Source: Nitrosomonadales bacterium (GTDB taxonomy: Bacteria > Pseudomonadota > Gammaproteobacteria > Burkholderiales > Gallionellaceae). Taken from it: a DNA stretch of 42,181 nucleotides. The position numbers and the translations under genes were made by a program. Under the pieces are notes generated by a model. That model was given only the letters and a program-made list of their open reading frames with translations. It had not been told where the DNA came from and did not search any database. This document shows positions 8,483 to 16,652 of this stretch, piece by piece. The stretch covers positions 1 to 42,181 of the forward strand of contig JACREC010000115.1 of the NCBI GenBank assembly GCA_016218445.1, in the 5' to 3' direction. The first letter of the stretch is position 1. Every line of letters begins with the position of its first letter.

Positions 8483-9698
8483 TAACCTCTTCCACCGCCA
8501 CAATGCGCGCTTCACGCACTTTTTCGGCGATCAGATTTTTATCCGTGCACTGCTGCGCAATTTCCCCGGCATTCACCGCCTGCGTCGCATGCAGGGCGCG
8601 CAGCAGATAATCCGCCTGCGGATAGGCATCGTGCTCGTGCCCGGTGCGCCCGCGCGCGTCGGAAGCGCATACCCGCAGCAGTTGCGCAAAACGCTGCGGC
8701 CTGCGCCACGCATCGCAGCCCTGGAACAAGCGCACGATGGTGTCGGGGCGCAGCTCGCGGGCACGGTGCACGTCGCCGTGATAGCGCGCCGCCAGGAGGC
8801 CGAGGTCACGGCATTCGCCCGGCACGCGCAGGCGTTCGCACAGCGCATGCAATAAATCCACGCCGCGCGCCTCGTGGCCGATGTGGCGCGGCAATATATC
8901 TTTCGGCGTATTGCCCTTGCCCAGGTCGTGCGCAAGCGCGGCGAAGCGCACTTCCAGCGCGTAATCATGGTATGCCGCATCGTCCAGCACCAGCATGGTG
9001 TGTATGCCGCAATCAATTTCCGGGTGGTAGTGCGGCGGCTGCGGCACGCCGAACAGCGCATCCACTTCCGGCAGGATTCTCGCCAGCGCACCGCACTCGC
9101 GCAGCGTCTCAAAAAAACGCGAGGGCGTCTTTTCCATCAGGCCGCGCGCCAATTCCTGCCACACGCGCTCCGCTACCAGCGCATCCACTTCGCCATTGCC
9201 CACCATGCCGCGCATCAGCGCCAGTGTCTCCGGCGCGATGGAAAAACCGAAGCGCGCGACGAAGCGCGCGGCGCGCAGGATGCGCACCGGGTCCTCATTG
9301 AACGCCGGGCTGACATGGCGCAGGATGCCCGCGCGCAGGTCGGCCTCTCCGCCGTAGGGATCAACCAGCTTGCCGTCCACATCCTGTGCGATGGCGTTGA
9401 CGGTGAAATCGCGCCGCAGCAGGTCCTGCTCCAGCGTCACGTCCGGCGCAGCATGGATGACAAAGCCCTTGTAACCCGGCGCGGTCTTGCGCTCGGTGCG
9501 CGCCAACGCGTACTCCTCGTGCGTCCCGGGGTGCAGGAACACCGGGAAATCCTTGCCCACCGGCTGGTAGCCGCGCGCCACCATGTCTTCCGGCGTGCCG
9601 CCGACCACCACCCAGTCGTGATCCTGCACCGACAGGCCGAGCAGCCGGTCGCGCACCGCGCCGCCCACGCAATAAATTTTCAGGTCACTATTTTTCAT
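8469..9698 (-). CDS. cca: multifunctional CCA tRNA nucleotidyltransferase
   Basis: Adds or repairs the 3' CCA of tRNAs. The start at 9698 (MKNSDLKIYCVGGAVRDRLLG) is preferred over the track's 9737 because Cca proteins begin within a few residues of KIYCVGGAVRD. The DHDWVVVG nucleotidyltransferase metal site, the RRDFTVNAIA motif and a C-terminal HD domain (ALAHDLGKGNTP) are present, as in the E. coli-type enzyme with phosphatase activity. About 409 residues. It overlaps the slt stop by 11 nt, so it is translationally coupled downstream of slt. Confidence 0.96.
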   Translation of the reverse strand: MKNSDLKIYCVGGAVRDRLLGLSVQDHDWVVVGGTPEDMVARGYQPVGKDFPVFLHPGTHEEYALARTERKTAPGYKGFVIHAAPDVTLEQDLLRRDFTVNAIAQDVDGKLVDPYGGEADLRAGILRHVSPAFNEDPVRILRAARFVARFGFSIAPETLALMRGMVGNGEVDALVAERVWQELARGLMEKTPSRFFETLRECGALARILPEVDALFGVPQPPHYHPEIDCGIHTMLVLDDAAYHDYALEVRFAALAHDLGKGNTPKDILPRHIGHEARGVDLLHALCERLRVPGECRDLGLLAARYHGDVHRARELRPDTIVRLFQGCDAWRRPQRFAQLLRVCASDARGRTGHEHDAYPQADYLLRALHATQAVNAGEIAQQCTDKNLIAEKVREARIVAVEEVIKDL

Positions 9699-11664
9699 CC
9701 GGGATGGGTTGCTGGTTGACGGAATTTTTTCCTTCAATCACGCCCAGGCGCTGCTTGAGAGAACGCGGCGGTTGGCCGAACAGTTGGGCGTAATACACGG
9801 TGTTGCTCATCACTTTCTTGACATAATCACGCGTCTCGTCAAAGGGGATGGTCTCGGCATAAATCGCGCCTTCCAGCGGCTTGTCGCCGCGCCACTGGCG
9901 CGCGCGCGTAGGCCCGGCGTTATAGGCAGCGGATGCCAGCACCGGATTGTTGTCGAACATCTCCAGCATGCTTTTTAAATAATACATTCCCAAGGTTAAA
10001 TTGGTTTCAGTCTGGCGGATCAGCGGATGACGGTAATTTTTCATGCCCAGCTTGCGTGCCAGCCAACGCGCGGTCGCAGGCATAACCTGCATCAACCCGG
10101 TCGCACCGGTGTTCGATTTCGCCAGCGTCACGAAACGGCTTTCCTGGCGCATCAACCCGTACACCCAGGCCTCCTCCAGTCCATGCTGCTGGATGTGCCC
10201 GTGCAAGGCTTCCCGGTAAGGCGCGAGATAGCGCAGGCTGAAATCGTGCAACTGCACCGTGCGGTTGGCAGCATTTATGGCGCGGTCGTACATTTCGTTG
10301 CGGCGGGCAATTTCCGATGCGATCAGCAATTGTTTGTCATCGAAGTTGCGCATCGCCCACGTCCACTCATTTGCCGCATCAGTGCGCAAATCCATGCGAT
10401 ACAGCGCCAGTGTGCGCTGAATGGCCGGCTGCGCCAGCATGGCGCTCAATTCTTCCTTGCCTGGCTGGTAGCCGGCCGGCATTATGCTTGACACAAATGC
10501 CTCACTGATTTCCTCGGCGGCAAGCTGGCCGTAGAAATTATATTCTTTACTCAACACAAAAAACATTCCGTCTGCCTCGTCGGGTTGCCCCAGCGCCTTC
10601 AGCGCCCGTGCACGCCAGTAGCGCCATGCGCCTTCGTGCTGCTGTTGCGGCGGCATCCTGCCCACGCTCGCCAACACCTCCTGCCAATCCTGCGCGCGCA
10701 ACGCGGCGCGGACACGCCAGGCCAGTTGTTGCTCCGTGAGCGGCGCATCACCCGCCGCCCTGAACCACTCCAGCGCACGGGCATCCAGCGCGCGTGCCGC
10801 CTCGTAGCCCAGCCAGATGTAAAAATAATGCTGTTCATCCGCATTGAAATACACGGCAATTTTTTCCCACCGCGTATAGGCCAGTTGCGGCAACTGCTTG
10901 GCGAGGCGTTGCAGCGCAAACAGCGCCACCATGCGTTGCGCTTCGGAGGCTTTTTCCAGTTTGGCCTTGCTGAGATAGCGTTGCGGATCGGCAGCCACGC
11001 TTTCCAGCGTGCCCGCAGGAAACGCGCGCTTCGCAGGCAGCTTGGCGGACAACTGGCGGGCCAGCGACACGCTACCTGTCTCCAGCGCCAGGCGCACGCG
11101 CAGCCATACATCGGCCTCATTGATGATGCCGCCAGCGCGCGCCGCATCGAACAATGGCGTGCAGCTTTCCGGCAATTCCTTGCCGCCGGACAACCACAGG
11201 TTGCGCGCTTCGTGCAGCACCTCGCCTTCCTGGAGGCGACGGCGTGCCTGCAGCGCATAACATGCCAGTTCCGTATCCTCGCTCAACAGGCGCGGATACT
11301 CTGCCGCTAAGGCGTCCCACTGCTGTTTTTTTCCGAGCAGTTCCAGCCATTCCGCGCGCATGCGGTCTATCATCGGGGTTTCGTCTGGACGCGCAAGAAA
11401 TGCCTGAATGGTGCTGGTATCCGCCGTTTCCAGGCGCATGCGCAACTGGTAATAGGTGAGGTAGGGTTCCAGCGGGGAATTCTTCAGGCGCGCGGCGATG
11501 CGGTCAAGCCGCACGGCATCACCGACGCGAAATGCATCGCGCGCGGCAAGAAAATCCGCATCACCCGCAATGGGTACCCCGCCGCGCGGCGGCGCCCCTT
11601 TCGCAGCCTGGCCCGCTGCCGCAAGAGTGGGAATTAACAGCAAGACAAGCAATAGAAACTTCAT
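9688..11664 (-). CDS. slt: soluble lytic murein transglycosylase
   Basis: Cleaves peptidoglycan glycan strands in the periplasm, forming 1,6-anhydromuropeptides. The start at 11664 gives a clean signal peptide (MKFLLLVLLLIPTLAAAG) and removes an 18-residue upstream extension. About 658 residues form a long superhelical U/L domain followed by the C-terminal SLT domain. The catalytic Glu is in GLMRQESRF (about residue 507), followed by TGATGLMQVMPATA and AAYNAGPTR, all intact. It is the first gene of an slt-cca pair. Confidence 0.96.
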   Translation of the reverse strand: MKFLLLVLLLIPTLAAAGQAAKGAPPRGGVPIAGDADFLAARDAFRVGDAVRLDRIAARLKNSPLEPYLTYYQLRMRLETADTSTIQAFLARPDETPMIDRMRAEWLELLGKKQQWDALAAEYPRLLSEDTELACYALQARRRLQEGEVLHEARNLWLSGGKELPESCTPLFDAARAGGIINEADVWLRVRLALETGSVSLARQLSAKLPAKRAFPAGTLESVAADPQRYLSKAKLEKASEAQRMVALFALQRLAKQLPQLAYTRWEKIAVYFNADEQHYFYIWLGYEAARALDARALEWFRAAGDAPLTEQQLAWRVRAALRAQDWQEVLASVGRMPPQQQHEGAWRYWRARALKALGQPDEADGMFFVLSKEYNFYGQLAAEEISEAFVSSIMPAGYQPGKEELSAMLAQPAIQRTLALYRMDLRTDAANEWTWAMRNFDDKQLLIASEIARRNEMYDRAINAANRTVQLHDFSLRYLAPYREALHGHIQQHGLEEAWVYGLMRQESRFVTLAKSNTGATGLMQVMPATARWLARKLGMKNYRHPLIRQTETNLTLGMYYLKSMLEMFDNNPVLASAAYNAGPTRARQWRGDKPLEGAIYAETIPFDETRDYVKKVMSNTVYYAQLFGQPPRSLKQRLGVIEGKNSVNQQPIPDEK

Positions 11665-11700
11665 CGGGAAATGCACGAAATCAACTGGGGGAAGGATAAC

Positions 11701-11762
11701 ATACCGGTATGGTGACACACCTCATGCATAACAGCGCAGAGTGGTAATCCGGATAAATCCGG
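11701..11762. promoter_or_regulatory. two short perfect palindromes upstream of slt
   Basis: ATACCGGTAT (11701-11710) and CCGGATAAATCCGG (11749-11762) lie 37 and 85 bp upstream of the slt start codon. They could be operator sites; no regulator is known to match them and function is speculative. The rest of 11665-12033 holds the repeat at 11803-11944 and a short uvrD promoter region, with no credible ORF. Confidence 0.25.
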
Positions 11763-11802
11763 TACCCGTATCCGCCCGGCGGAGAAACCCATCGGGCATT
11801 TA

Positions 11803-11944
11803 GGGCGCCTCTAAAAATTCGGAGTTCGCCCAAATGCAAGGCGCGAGGAAATTTTCGCAGCGCCGCATATGCATGATATGTAAGCAAGAAAATTTCTTGA
11901 GCAACGCAGCAGTTGGGATGAAATCTGGATTTTTAGAGGTGCCC
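11803..11944. mobile_element. 142-bp inverted-repeat (MITE-like) element, copy 1
   Basis: Terminal inverted repeats GGGCGCCTCTAAAAAT / its complement ATTTTTAGAGGTGCCC bound exactly 142 bp, flanked by a possible TTTA duplication (11799-11802, 11945-11948). The interior can fold back: GCGAGGAAATTTTCGC pairs imperfectly with GAAAATTTCTTGAGC. It carries no transposase, and the ORFs in it are spurious. Other copies are 20804-20945 (142 bp) and 37493-37694 (202 bp with a 60-bp insertion). Confidence 0.85.
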
Positions 11945-12014
11945 TTTATTTTGAGCCATACCCCACCCACCAGGTTACTGACTCCACGATTCCACGGCAA
12001 CGGCATGAATAATC

Positions 12015-12032
12015 ACTGTGGCATAATCCAGT
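12015..12032 (+). promoter_or_regulatory. candidate LexA (SOS) box and -10 element of uvrD
   Basis: ACTGTGGCATAATCCAGT has the LexA geometry CTG-N10-CAG with symmetric ACTG/CAGT ends and directly abuts the uvrD start codon. CATAAT inside it could be the -10 box, which would make the transcript leaderless; no SD is present. E. coli uvrD is a known LexA target with the same spacing. The central N10 is less AT-rich than an ideal box. Confidence 0.4.
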
Positions 12033-12033
12033 C

Positions 12034-14352
12034 ATGATTCCCTCCCTTCTTTCCGGCCTTAACCCGGAACAACGCGCCGCCGTCACCCTGCCCGAACAAT
12101 CGGCGCTGATCCTCGCCGGGGCGGGCAGCGGCAAGACGCGCGTGCTGACCACGCGCATCGCCTGGCTAATCAGCTCCGGACAGGCCAGCCCGCAAAACAT
12201 TCTGGCGGTGACGTTCACCAACAAGGCGGCGAAAGAAATGCTCACGCGCTTGTCTGCGATGCTGCCTCCTTCGACAATGCTCAGGACAGGGATCAACACG
12301 CGCGGCATGTGGATCGGCACCTTTCACGGGCTGTGCAACCGCATGCTGCGCGCGCATCACCGCGAGGCGAATTTGCCGCAGACTTTCCAGATACTGGACA
12401 GCGCCGACCAGCTTTCTGCCATCAAGCGCCTGATGAAGGCGATGAATGTGGATGACGAAAAGTATCCTCCGCGAGAAGTGCAATTCTTCATCAGCGGCAA
12501 CAAGGAAGAAGGGTTGCGCGCATCCGAGGTGGAGGCCTTCGACCCGTACACGCGGCGCAAGGTGGAAATCTTTGCCGAATACGACGCACAGTGCCAGCGC
12601 GAAGGTGTGGTGGATTTTGCCGAGCTGCTGCTGCGCTGCTACGAGCTGTTGTCGCGCAACCAGCAGCTGCGCGAGCATTACCAGGCGCGCTTCAAGCACA
12701 TTCTGGTGGATGAATTCCAGGATACCAACAAGCTGCAATACCAGTGGCTGAAGCTGCTGGCGGGTGTCGCTGAAAATCGCAAGCGCCTCCCTCTCCCCAA
12801 CCCTCTCCCGGGGGGAGAGGGGGCAACCGTATCGCTACGCGATGATTTTTCAACTTCCGCGCTGTTCGCGGTGGGGGACGACGACCAGTCCATCTACGCG
12901 TTTCGCGGCGCGAACGTCGGCAACATGCAGGAGCTGCTGCGCGACTTCCATGTGCAGAATGTCATCAAGCTGGAGCAAAACTACCGCTCGCACGGCAACA
13001 TCCTCAATGCCGCCAATGCCTTGATCCAGCACAACCGCAGCCGCCTCGGCAAGAATCTGTGGACGGCAGAACACCAGGGTGAAGCGCTGCGCGTGTACGA
13101 AGCGCCGACCGATACAGAAGAAGCCAGGTTCATCGTCGAGGAGGTCAGGCAGCTCAACCGCGAAGGCGTGCGGCTTTCCGGGATGGCCGTGCTGTACCGC
13201 TCCAACGCGCAATCGCGGGTGCTGGAGCACGCGCTGGTGTCCGCCGGGGTGTCATACCGCGTGTATGGCGGCCTGCGCTTTTTCGAGCGGCAGGAAATCA
13301 AGCACGCGCTGGCCTATCTGCGCCTGATGCAAAACACCGATGACGACAACGCGCTGCTGCGCATCATCAATTTCCCGACGCGCGGCATCGGCGCGCGCAG
13401 CATCGAACAGTTGCAGGAAAGCGCAAAAATAAATAGCACTACGCTGTGGGACGCGGCTGCGCGTGCTGGGGGTAAGGTTGCGGCATTTGTCGGGCTGGTC
13501 GAATCGATGCGCAGTACTTGCCGCGAACTTCCGCTGCACCCGCAAGGGGTAGGCCGGGGGGTGCCCGGAGCCTCCGGCTCCACCCTTCCGCTCCCCGAGA
13601 TCATGGATCATGTGTTGCAGCACAGCGGGCTGATTGCGCATTACCAGAATGAAACCGGCGCCAAGCAGCGCGAGGCGCAGGAGCGGCTGGAAAACCTCAA
13701 CGAACTGATCAACGCGGCGACGCTGTTCGTGCATGAGAACGAGGACGACAGCCTCACGGCCTTTCTCACCCATGCCGCGCTGGAGGCGGGCGAGCATCAG
13801 GCCGGGGACAGCGACGATGCGCTGCACCTGATGACGGTGCACGCGGCAAAGGGCTTGGAGTTCGATGCCGTGTTCATCACCGGGCTGGAGGAAGGATTGT
13901 TCCCGCACCAGAACAGCAAGATGACTGACGGCGGGCTGGATGAGGAGCGCCGCCTGATGTATGTCGCCATCACGCGCGCGCGGCGCAGGCTGTACCTCAC
14001 CTTCGCGCAGAGCCGCATGTTGCACGGGCAGGTGGACTACAGCCTGGTGTCCAGCTTCCTGCGCGAACTGCCGGATGAGTTGCTGCACTGGATCACCCCG
14101 CGTATCGCGGCGCGCAATCCGTTTACCGCATCGTTTGCGCCGCAGCGCGATGCGCCGGTGGCCGCGCCCGTGCCGCGCCCTGCCAGCAGTTCCGGCTGGC
14201 ACGCCGGGCAGCGCGTATTCCACCAGAAATTCGGCGAGGGCGTGGTGCTGGACATCAAGGGAGGCGGGGCCGATGGCCAGGTGCAGGTCAATTTCAAGCG
14301 CGCCGGAACCAAGTGGCTGGCGCTGGAGTATGCCAAGCTTGAGCCGCTCTAA
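12034..14352 (+). CDS. uvrD: UvrD/PcrA-type superfamily 1 DNA helicase with three repeat-derived insertions
   Basis: A 3'-5' helicase for nucleotide excision and mismatch repair, 772 residues. Intact motifs: AGAGSGKTRVL (Walker A, about residue 28), VDEFQDTN, GDDDQSIYAFRGA, QNYRS, VHAAKGLEF and EERRLMYVAITRAR, plus the C-terminal Tudor-like GQRVFHQKFGEGVVL. Three segments absent from usual homologues coincide with repeat DNA: about residues 76-89 (PPSTMLRTGI), 246-278 (RLPLPNPLPGGEG) and 499-519 (HPQGVGRGVPGASGSTL). All keep the frame and lie between motifs, so the protein is probably functional. A candidate LexA box touches the start. Confidence 0.95.
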   Translation: MIPSLLSGLNPEQRAAVTLPEQSALILAGAGSGKTRVLTTRIAWLISSGQASPQNILAVTFTNKAAKEMLTRLSAMLPPSTMLRTGINTRGMWIGTFHGLCNRMLRAHHREANLPQTFQILDSADQLSAIKRLMKAMNVDDEKYPPREVQFFISGNKEEGLRASEVEAFDPYTRRKVEIFAEYDAQCQREGVVDFAELLLRCYELLSRNQQLREHYQARFKHILVDEFQDTNKLQYQWLKLLAGVAENRKRLPLPNPLPGGEGATVSLRDDFSTSALFAVGDDDQSIYAFRGANVGNMQELLRDFHVQNVIKLEQNYRSHGNILNAANALIQHNRSRLGKNLWTAEHQGEALRVYEAPTDTEEARFIVEEVRQLNREGVRLSGMAVLYRSNAQSRVLEHALVSAGVSYRVYGGLRFFERQEIKHALAYLRLMQNTDDDNALLRIINFPTRGIGARSIEQLQESAKINSTTLWDAAARAGGKVAAFVGLVESMRSTCRELPLHPQGVGRGVPGASGSTLPLPEIMDHVLQHSGLIAHYQNETGAKQREAQERLENLNELINAATLFVHENEDDSLTAFLTHAALEAGEHQAGDSDDALHLMTVHAAKGLEFDAVFITGLEEGLFPHQNSKMTDGGLDEERRLMYVAITRARRRLYLTFAQSRMLHGQVDYSLVSSFLRELPDELLHWITPRIAARNPFTASFAPQRDAPVAAPVPRPASSSGWHAGQRVFHQKFGEGVVLDIKGGGADGQVQVNFKRAGTKWLALEYAKLEPL
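12262..12300. repeat. short CTTCGACA...CTCAGGACAGG repeat inside uvrD (insertion 1)
   Basis: CTTCGACAATGCTCAGGACA resembles the cttcgacaggctcagcacagg segment at 29370 and the cttcgacttcgctcaggac segment at 28156. It encodes PSTMLRTG at a position where E. coli UvrD-type proteins run directly from the conserved TNKAA-EM region into GMW(V/I)GTFHG. Confidence 0.6.
12785..12830. repeat. GC-rich hairpin repeat inside uvrD (insertion 2)
   Basis: CCCTCTCCC...GGGGGGAGAGGG hairpin, translated as LPLPNPLPGGEG between the DEFQDTN and GDDDQS motifs. It resembles half of the double-hairpin repeat found at 2003-2099, 24061-24156 and 41890-41975. Confidence 0.75.
13528..13592. repeat. 57-bp insertion in uvrD flanked by 8-bp direct repeats (insertion 3)
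   Basis: CTTCCGCT occurs at 13528-13535 and 13585-13592, a 57-bp period (19 codons). The interior holds the perfect palindrome GGAGCCTCCGGCTCC. Deleting one period restores ELPLPEIMDHVLQHSG, the normal UvrD sequence. This looks like a small mobile element with a target-site duplication. Confidence 0.7.
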
Positions 14353-14375
14353 TTAACCTAAAAAGCACAATTCGA

Positions 14376-14607
14376 AACCACGGAAGACACGGAAAAAAGC
14401 GAGGCTTATCGAAGAGTTGGTGGGTGATGTGCGCTCACCCATTGGGTGCATGCCGCTTCTTGTCGAATTCATTGTTTTTATTCCGTGTTATCCGTGTTAT
14501 CCGTGTTATCCGTGTTATCCGTGTTATCCGTGTTATCCGTGTTATCCGTGTTATCCGTGTTATCCGTGTTATCCGTGTTATCCGTGTTATCCGTGTCTTC
14601 CGTGGTT
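14376..14607. repeat. minisatellite (12 perfect TCCGTGTTA units) bounded by 18-bp inverted repeats
   Basis: AACCACGGAAGACACGGA (14376-14393) is perfectly complementary to 14590-14607. Inside, TCCGTGTTA repeats 12 times without error from 14482 to 14589. The 9-mer is nearly the same as the arm sequence TCCGTGTCT, so the array looks like expansion of one arm. It accounts for most of the 388-bp uvrD-thrH gap. ORFs reading CYPCYP or VIRVIR are products of the repeat. Confidence 0.95.
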
Positions 14608-14740
14608 AACTGCCGTTTCTAGGGCTAAGGATGTTGGAATGTGCGCCATAAGCTGAAACACGCCGTGACTTGGCCGGACAGGATTCAGAGGTGGTAGAAT
14701 TTCCACTTTGCGGCGCACCGCTTCATCATGGAGTCTTTCC

Positions 14741-15349
14741 GTGCAACTCGTTTGTCTCGACCTCGAAGGCGTCCTCGTCCCGGAAATCTGGATCGAATTT
14801 TCACAACGCACCGGCATTCCGGAATTGCGCCGCACCACACGCGATGAACCCGATTACGACAAGCTGATGAAATACCGGCTGGGCATCCTGGCGCAGCACA
14901 AACTTGGCCTGCCTGACATTCAGGAGGTGATCGCGGCGATGGGGCCGCTGGCCGGCGCCAGGGAGTTCCTCGACGACCTGCGCCAGCGCTTCCAGGTCAT
15001 CATCCTTTCCGACACTTTCTACGAATTTGCCATGCCGCTGATGCGGCAACTGGGCATGCCGGCGCTGTTCTGCCATAAGCTGGAAGCCGATGCCAGCGGC
15101 ACCCTGGTCAATTACCACCTGCGCATGCCGAACCAGAAACGTGAAGCGGTGAAACGCTTCAAGGAGCTCAATTTCAAAACGATTGCTGTCGGCGACTCGT
15201 ACAACGACACGGCCATGCTCGGCGAGGCGCATGCCGGCATCCTGTTCCATCCTCCGGAAAACGTGGTTCGTGAATTCCCGCAATTTCCGGTAACCATGAG
15301 CTATGCGGAACTCGATGTGGAAATCCGCAAGGCCAGCGCGAAAATCTGA
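14741..15349 (+). CDS. thrH: bifunctional phosphoserine phosphatase / homoserine phosphotransferase
   Basis: A HAD-family enzyme of 202 residues closely resembling Pseudomonas ThrH: N-terminal CLDLEGVLVPEIWI (HAD motif I), VIILSDTFYEF (motif II) and AVGDSYNDTAML (motif IV), then HAGILFHPPENV. It dephosphorylates phosphoserine and can transfer the phosphate to homoserine. The start is GTG at 14741 with GGAG upstream; the track's ATG at 14708 adds 11 residues that do not match the family. thrB lies 6 kb away, a plausible metabolic partner. Confidence 0.93.
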   Translation: MQLVCLDLEGVLVPEIWIEFSQRTGIPELRRTTRDEPDYDKLMKYRLGILAQHKLGLPDIQEVIAAMGPLAGAREFLDDLRQRFQVIILSDTFYEFAMPLMRQLGMPALFCHKLEADASGTLVNYHLRMPNQKREAVKRFKELNFKTIAVGDSYNDTAMLGEAHAGILFHPPENVVREFPQFPVTMSYAELDVEIRKASAKI

Positions 15350-15387
15350 TACACCTGCCCACGGGTGTTGCGCGTTGCGTCAAACTC

Positions 15388-15421
15388 TATAATGAAAGTG
15401 ATTCTCTTTCAGGACAGGAGG
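15388..15421 (+). promoter_or_regulatory. -10 box and strong SD of the rhodanese/MBL gene
   Basis: A perfect TATAAT (15388-15393) with no good -35 (GTGTTG at 17 bp) suggests dependence on an activator. A purine-rich SD (CAGGAGG) precedes the ATG at 15427. Confidence 0.45.
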
Positions 15422-15426
15422 ATGAT

Positions 15427-16638
15427 ATGGCCACGCGCAAGATGCCTGTTTGGAGCCCGGCGGAATTGCACCGTCATCTGACCGAGGGCAGCCGGTTTGC
15501 CATCCTGGACGTACGCAATCGGGACGAATTCGATGCCTGGAAAATCGAGGGCAAGGGTCCGATCCAGACTCTTAACATACCCTATTACGATCTGCTGGAC
15601 CTGGAGGAAGAAGACGAAGAAATCGCCGCAGCGGTTGTCCGCGCGGTCCCGAATCGGCTGAAGGACAGGTTGCCCCGGAGCGGGCCGATCCTGGCGGTAT
15701 GCGCCAAGGGCGACACTTCAACGCACGTTGCCGAGGGGCTGCGGCGGCTCGGCTATCAGGCATTCAACCTGGAGGGCGGGATGGCGGCCTGGGGCGACCA
15801 TTATGAAATGCTGGCCGTTGAGGAAACCCAGCGGCTCTCCATCCTCCAGATCAACCGCACGGCACGGGGATGCCTCAGCTATCTGCTGGCCAGCGGCGGC
15901 GACGCCATGGTGGTCGACGCCGCGCGCCACACCGAGATCTACACCCGGATCGCCGCCGAGCGCGGCTGGCGCATCACGGGCGTGTTCGACACCCATCTTC
16001 AGGCCGACCATCTGAGCGGCGGGGTGGCCCTGGCGAGGGCACTGGGGGTGGATTACTGGCTGCATCCTTATGACAGCATCCATCCCGATGACCTGCTTCC
16101 CGCGACGTTTTCCTTCCGCTACCTGGAGGACGAAATGGTCTTTACGCTGGGTGAGGTGAGCGTGCGCGCGCTCCACCTCCCCGGTCACACCCTCGGTATG
16201 ATCAATCCGCTGGTGGACGACCGCTATCTGCTGACCGGCGATACGTTGTTCATCGATTCGATCGGCCGGCCCGACCTGGGGGGCCGGGCAAAGACCTGGA
16301 CACCCCTCCTCTACCGCTCGCTGCAACGGCTGCTGACGTTGCCCGACCGCACCATCGTGCTCCCGGCCCACTTCAGCCACATGCGCGAGGCGGACGATCA
16401 GGGCTGCTACCGCGCCACCATCGGCGCTCTGCGCAGCCACAACGAGGGTTTGCGCATGCTAGGCCAGGGACTGGATGCGTTCAGCGCATACATCCTGGGG
16501 AGCATGCCGGAATATCCGCAGTCCTACGACGACATCCGGCGGGTCAACACGGGCCTGCTCCAGGTGGACGAAGCGAAGGCCGGCGAACTGGAACTCGGGC
16601 CAAACCTCTGCGCCCTCACACCCCACGAAGCAGAGTAG
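15427..16638 (+). CDS. rhodanese / metallo-beta-lactamase fusion, persulfide-dioxygenase-like
   Basis: A 403-residue cytosolic protein. Residues about 8-125 form a rhodanese domain with active-site loop CAKGDTS; residues about 135-350 form an ETHE1-like MBL domain. The metal motif reads THLQADH rather than the usual THxHxDH: the second His is Gln. The residues matching ETHE1's iron ligands (His of TH, His of LPGHTLG, Asp of LTGDTLF) remain. Such fusions oxidise glutathione persulfide or handle thiosulfate sulfur. It converges on aprA, 14 bp from its stop, fitting a sulfur-oxidation locus. The exact reaction is inferred. Confidence 0.88.
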   Translation: MATRKMPVWSPAELHRHLTEGSRFAILDVRNRDEFDAWKIEGKGPIQTLNIPYYDLLDLEEEDEEIAAAVVRAVPNRLKDRLPRSGPILAVCAKGDTSTHVAEGLRRLGYQAFNLEGGMAAWGDHYEMLAVEETQRLSILQINRTARGCLSYLLASGGDAMVVDAARHTEIYTRIAAERGWRITGVFDTHLQADHLSGGVALARALGVDYWLHPYDSIHPDDLLPATFSFRYLEDEMVFTLGEVSVRALHLPGHTLGMINPLVDDRYLLTGDTLFIDSIGRPDLGGRAKTWTPLLYRSLQRLLTLPDRTIVLPAHFSHMREADDQGCYRATIGALRSHNEGLRMLGQGLDAFSAYILGSMPEYPQSYDDIRRVNTGLLQVDEAKAGELELGPNLCALTPHEAE

Positions 16639-16652
16639 CGTCTGACGCAGGC

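Noticed and set aside
14482-14607. CRISPR array
   Set aside because: The 9-bp units are contiguous without spacers and no cas genes are nearby.
14417-14656. CYPCYP / VIRVIR repeat ORFs
   Set aside because: Pure translation of the 9-bp minisatellite in different frames; no start signal.
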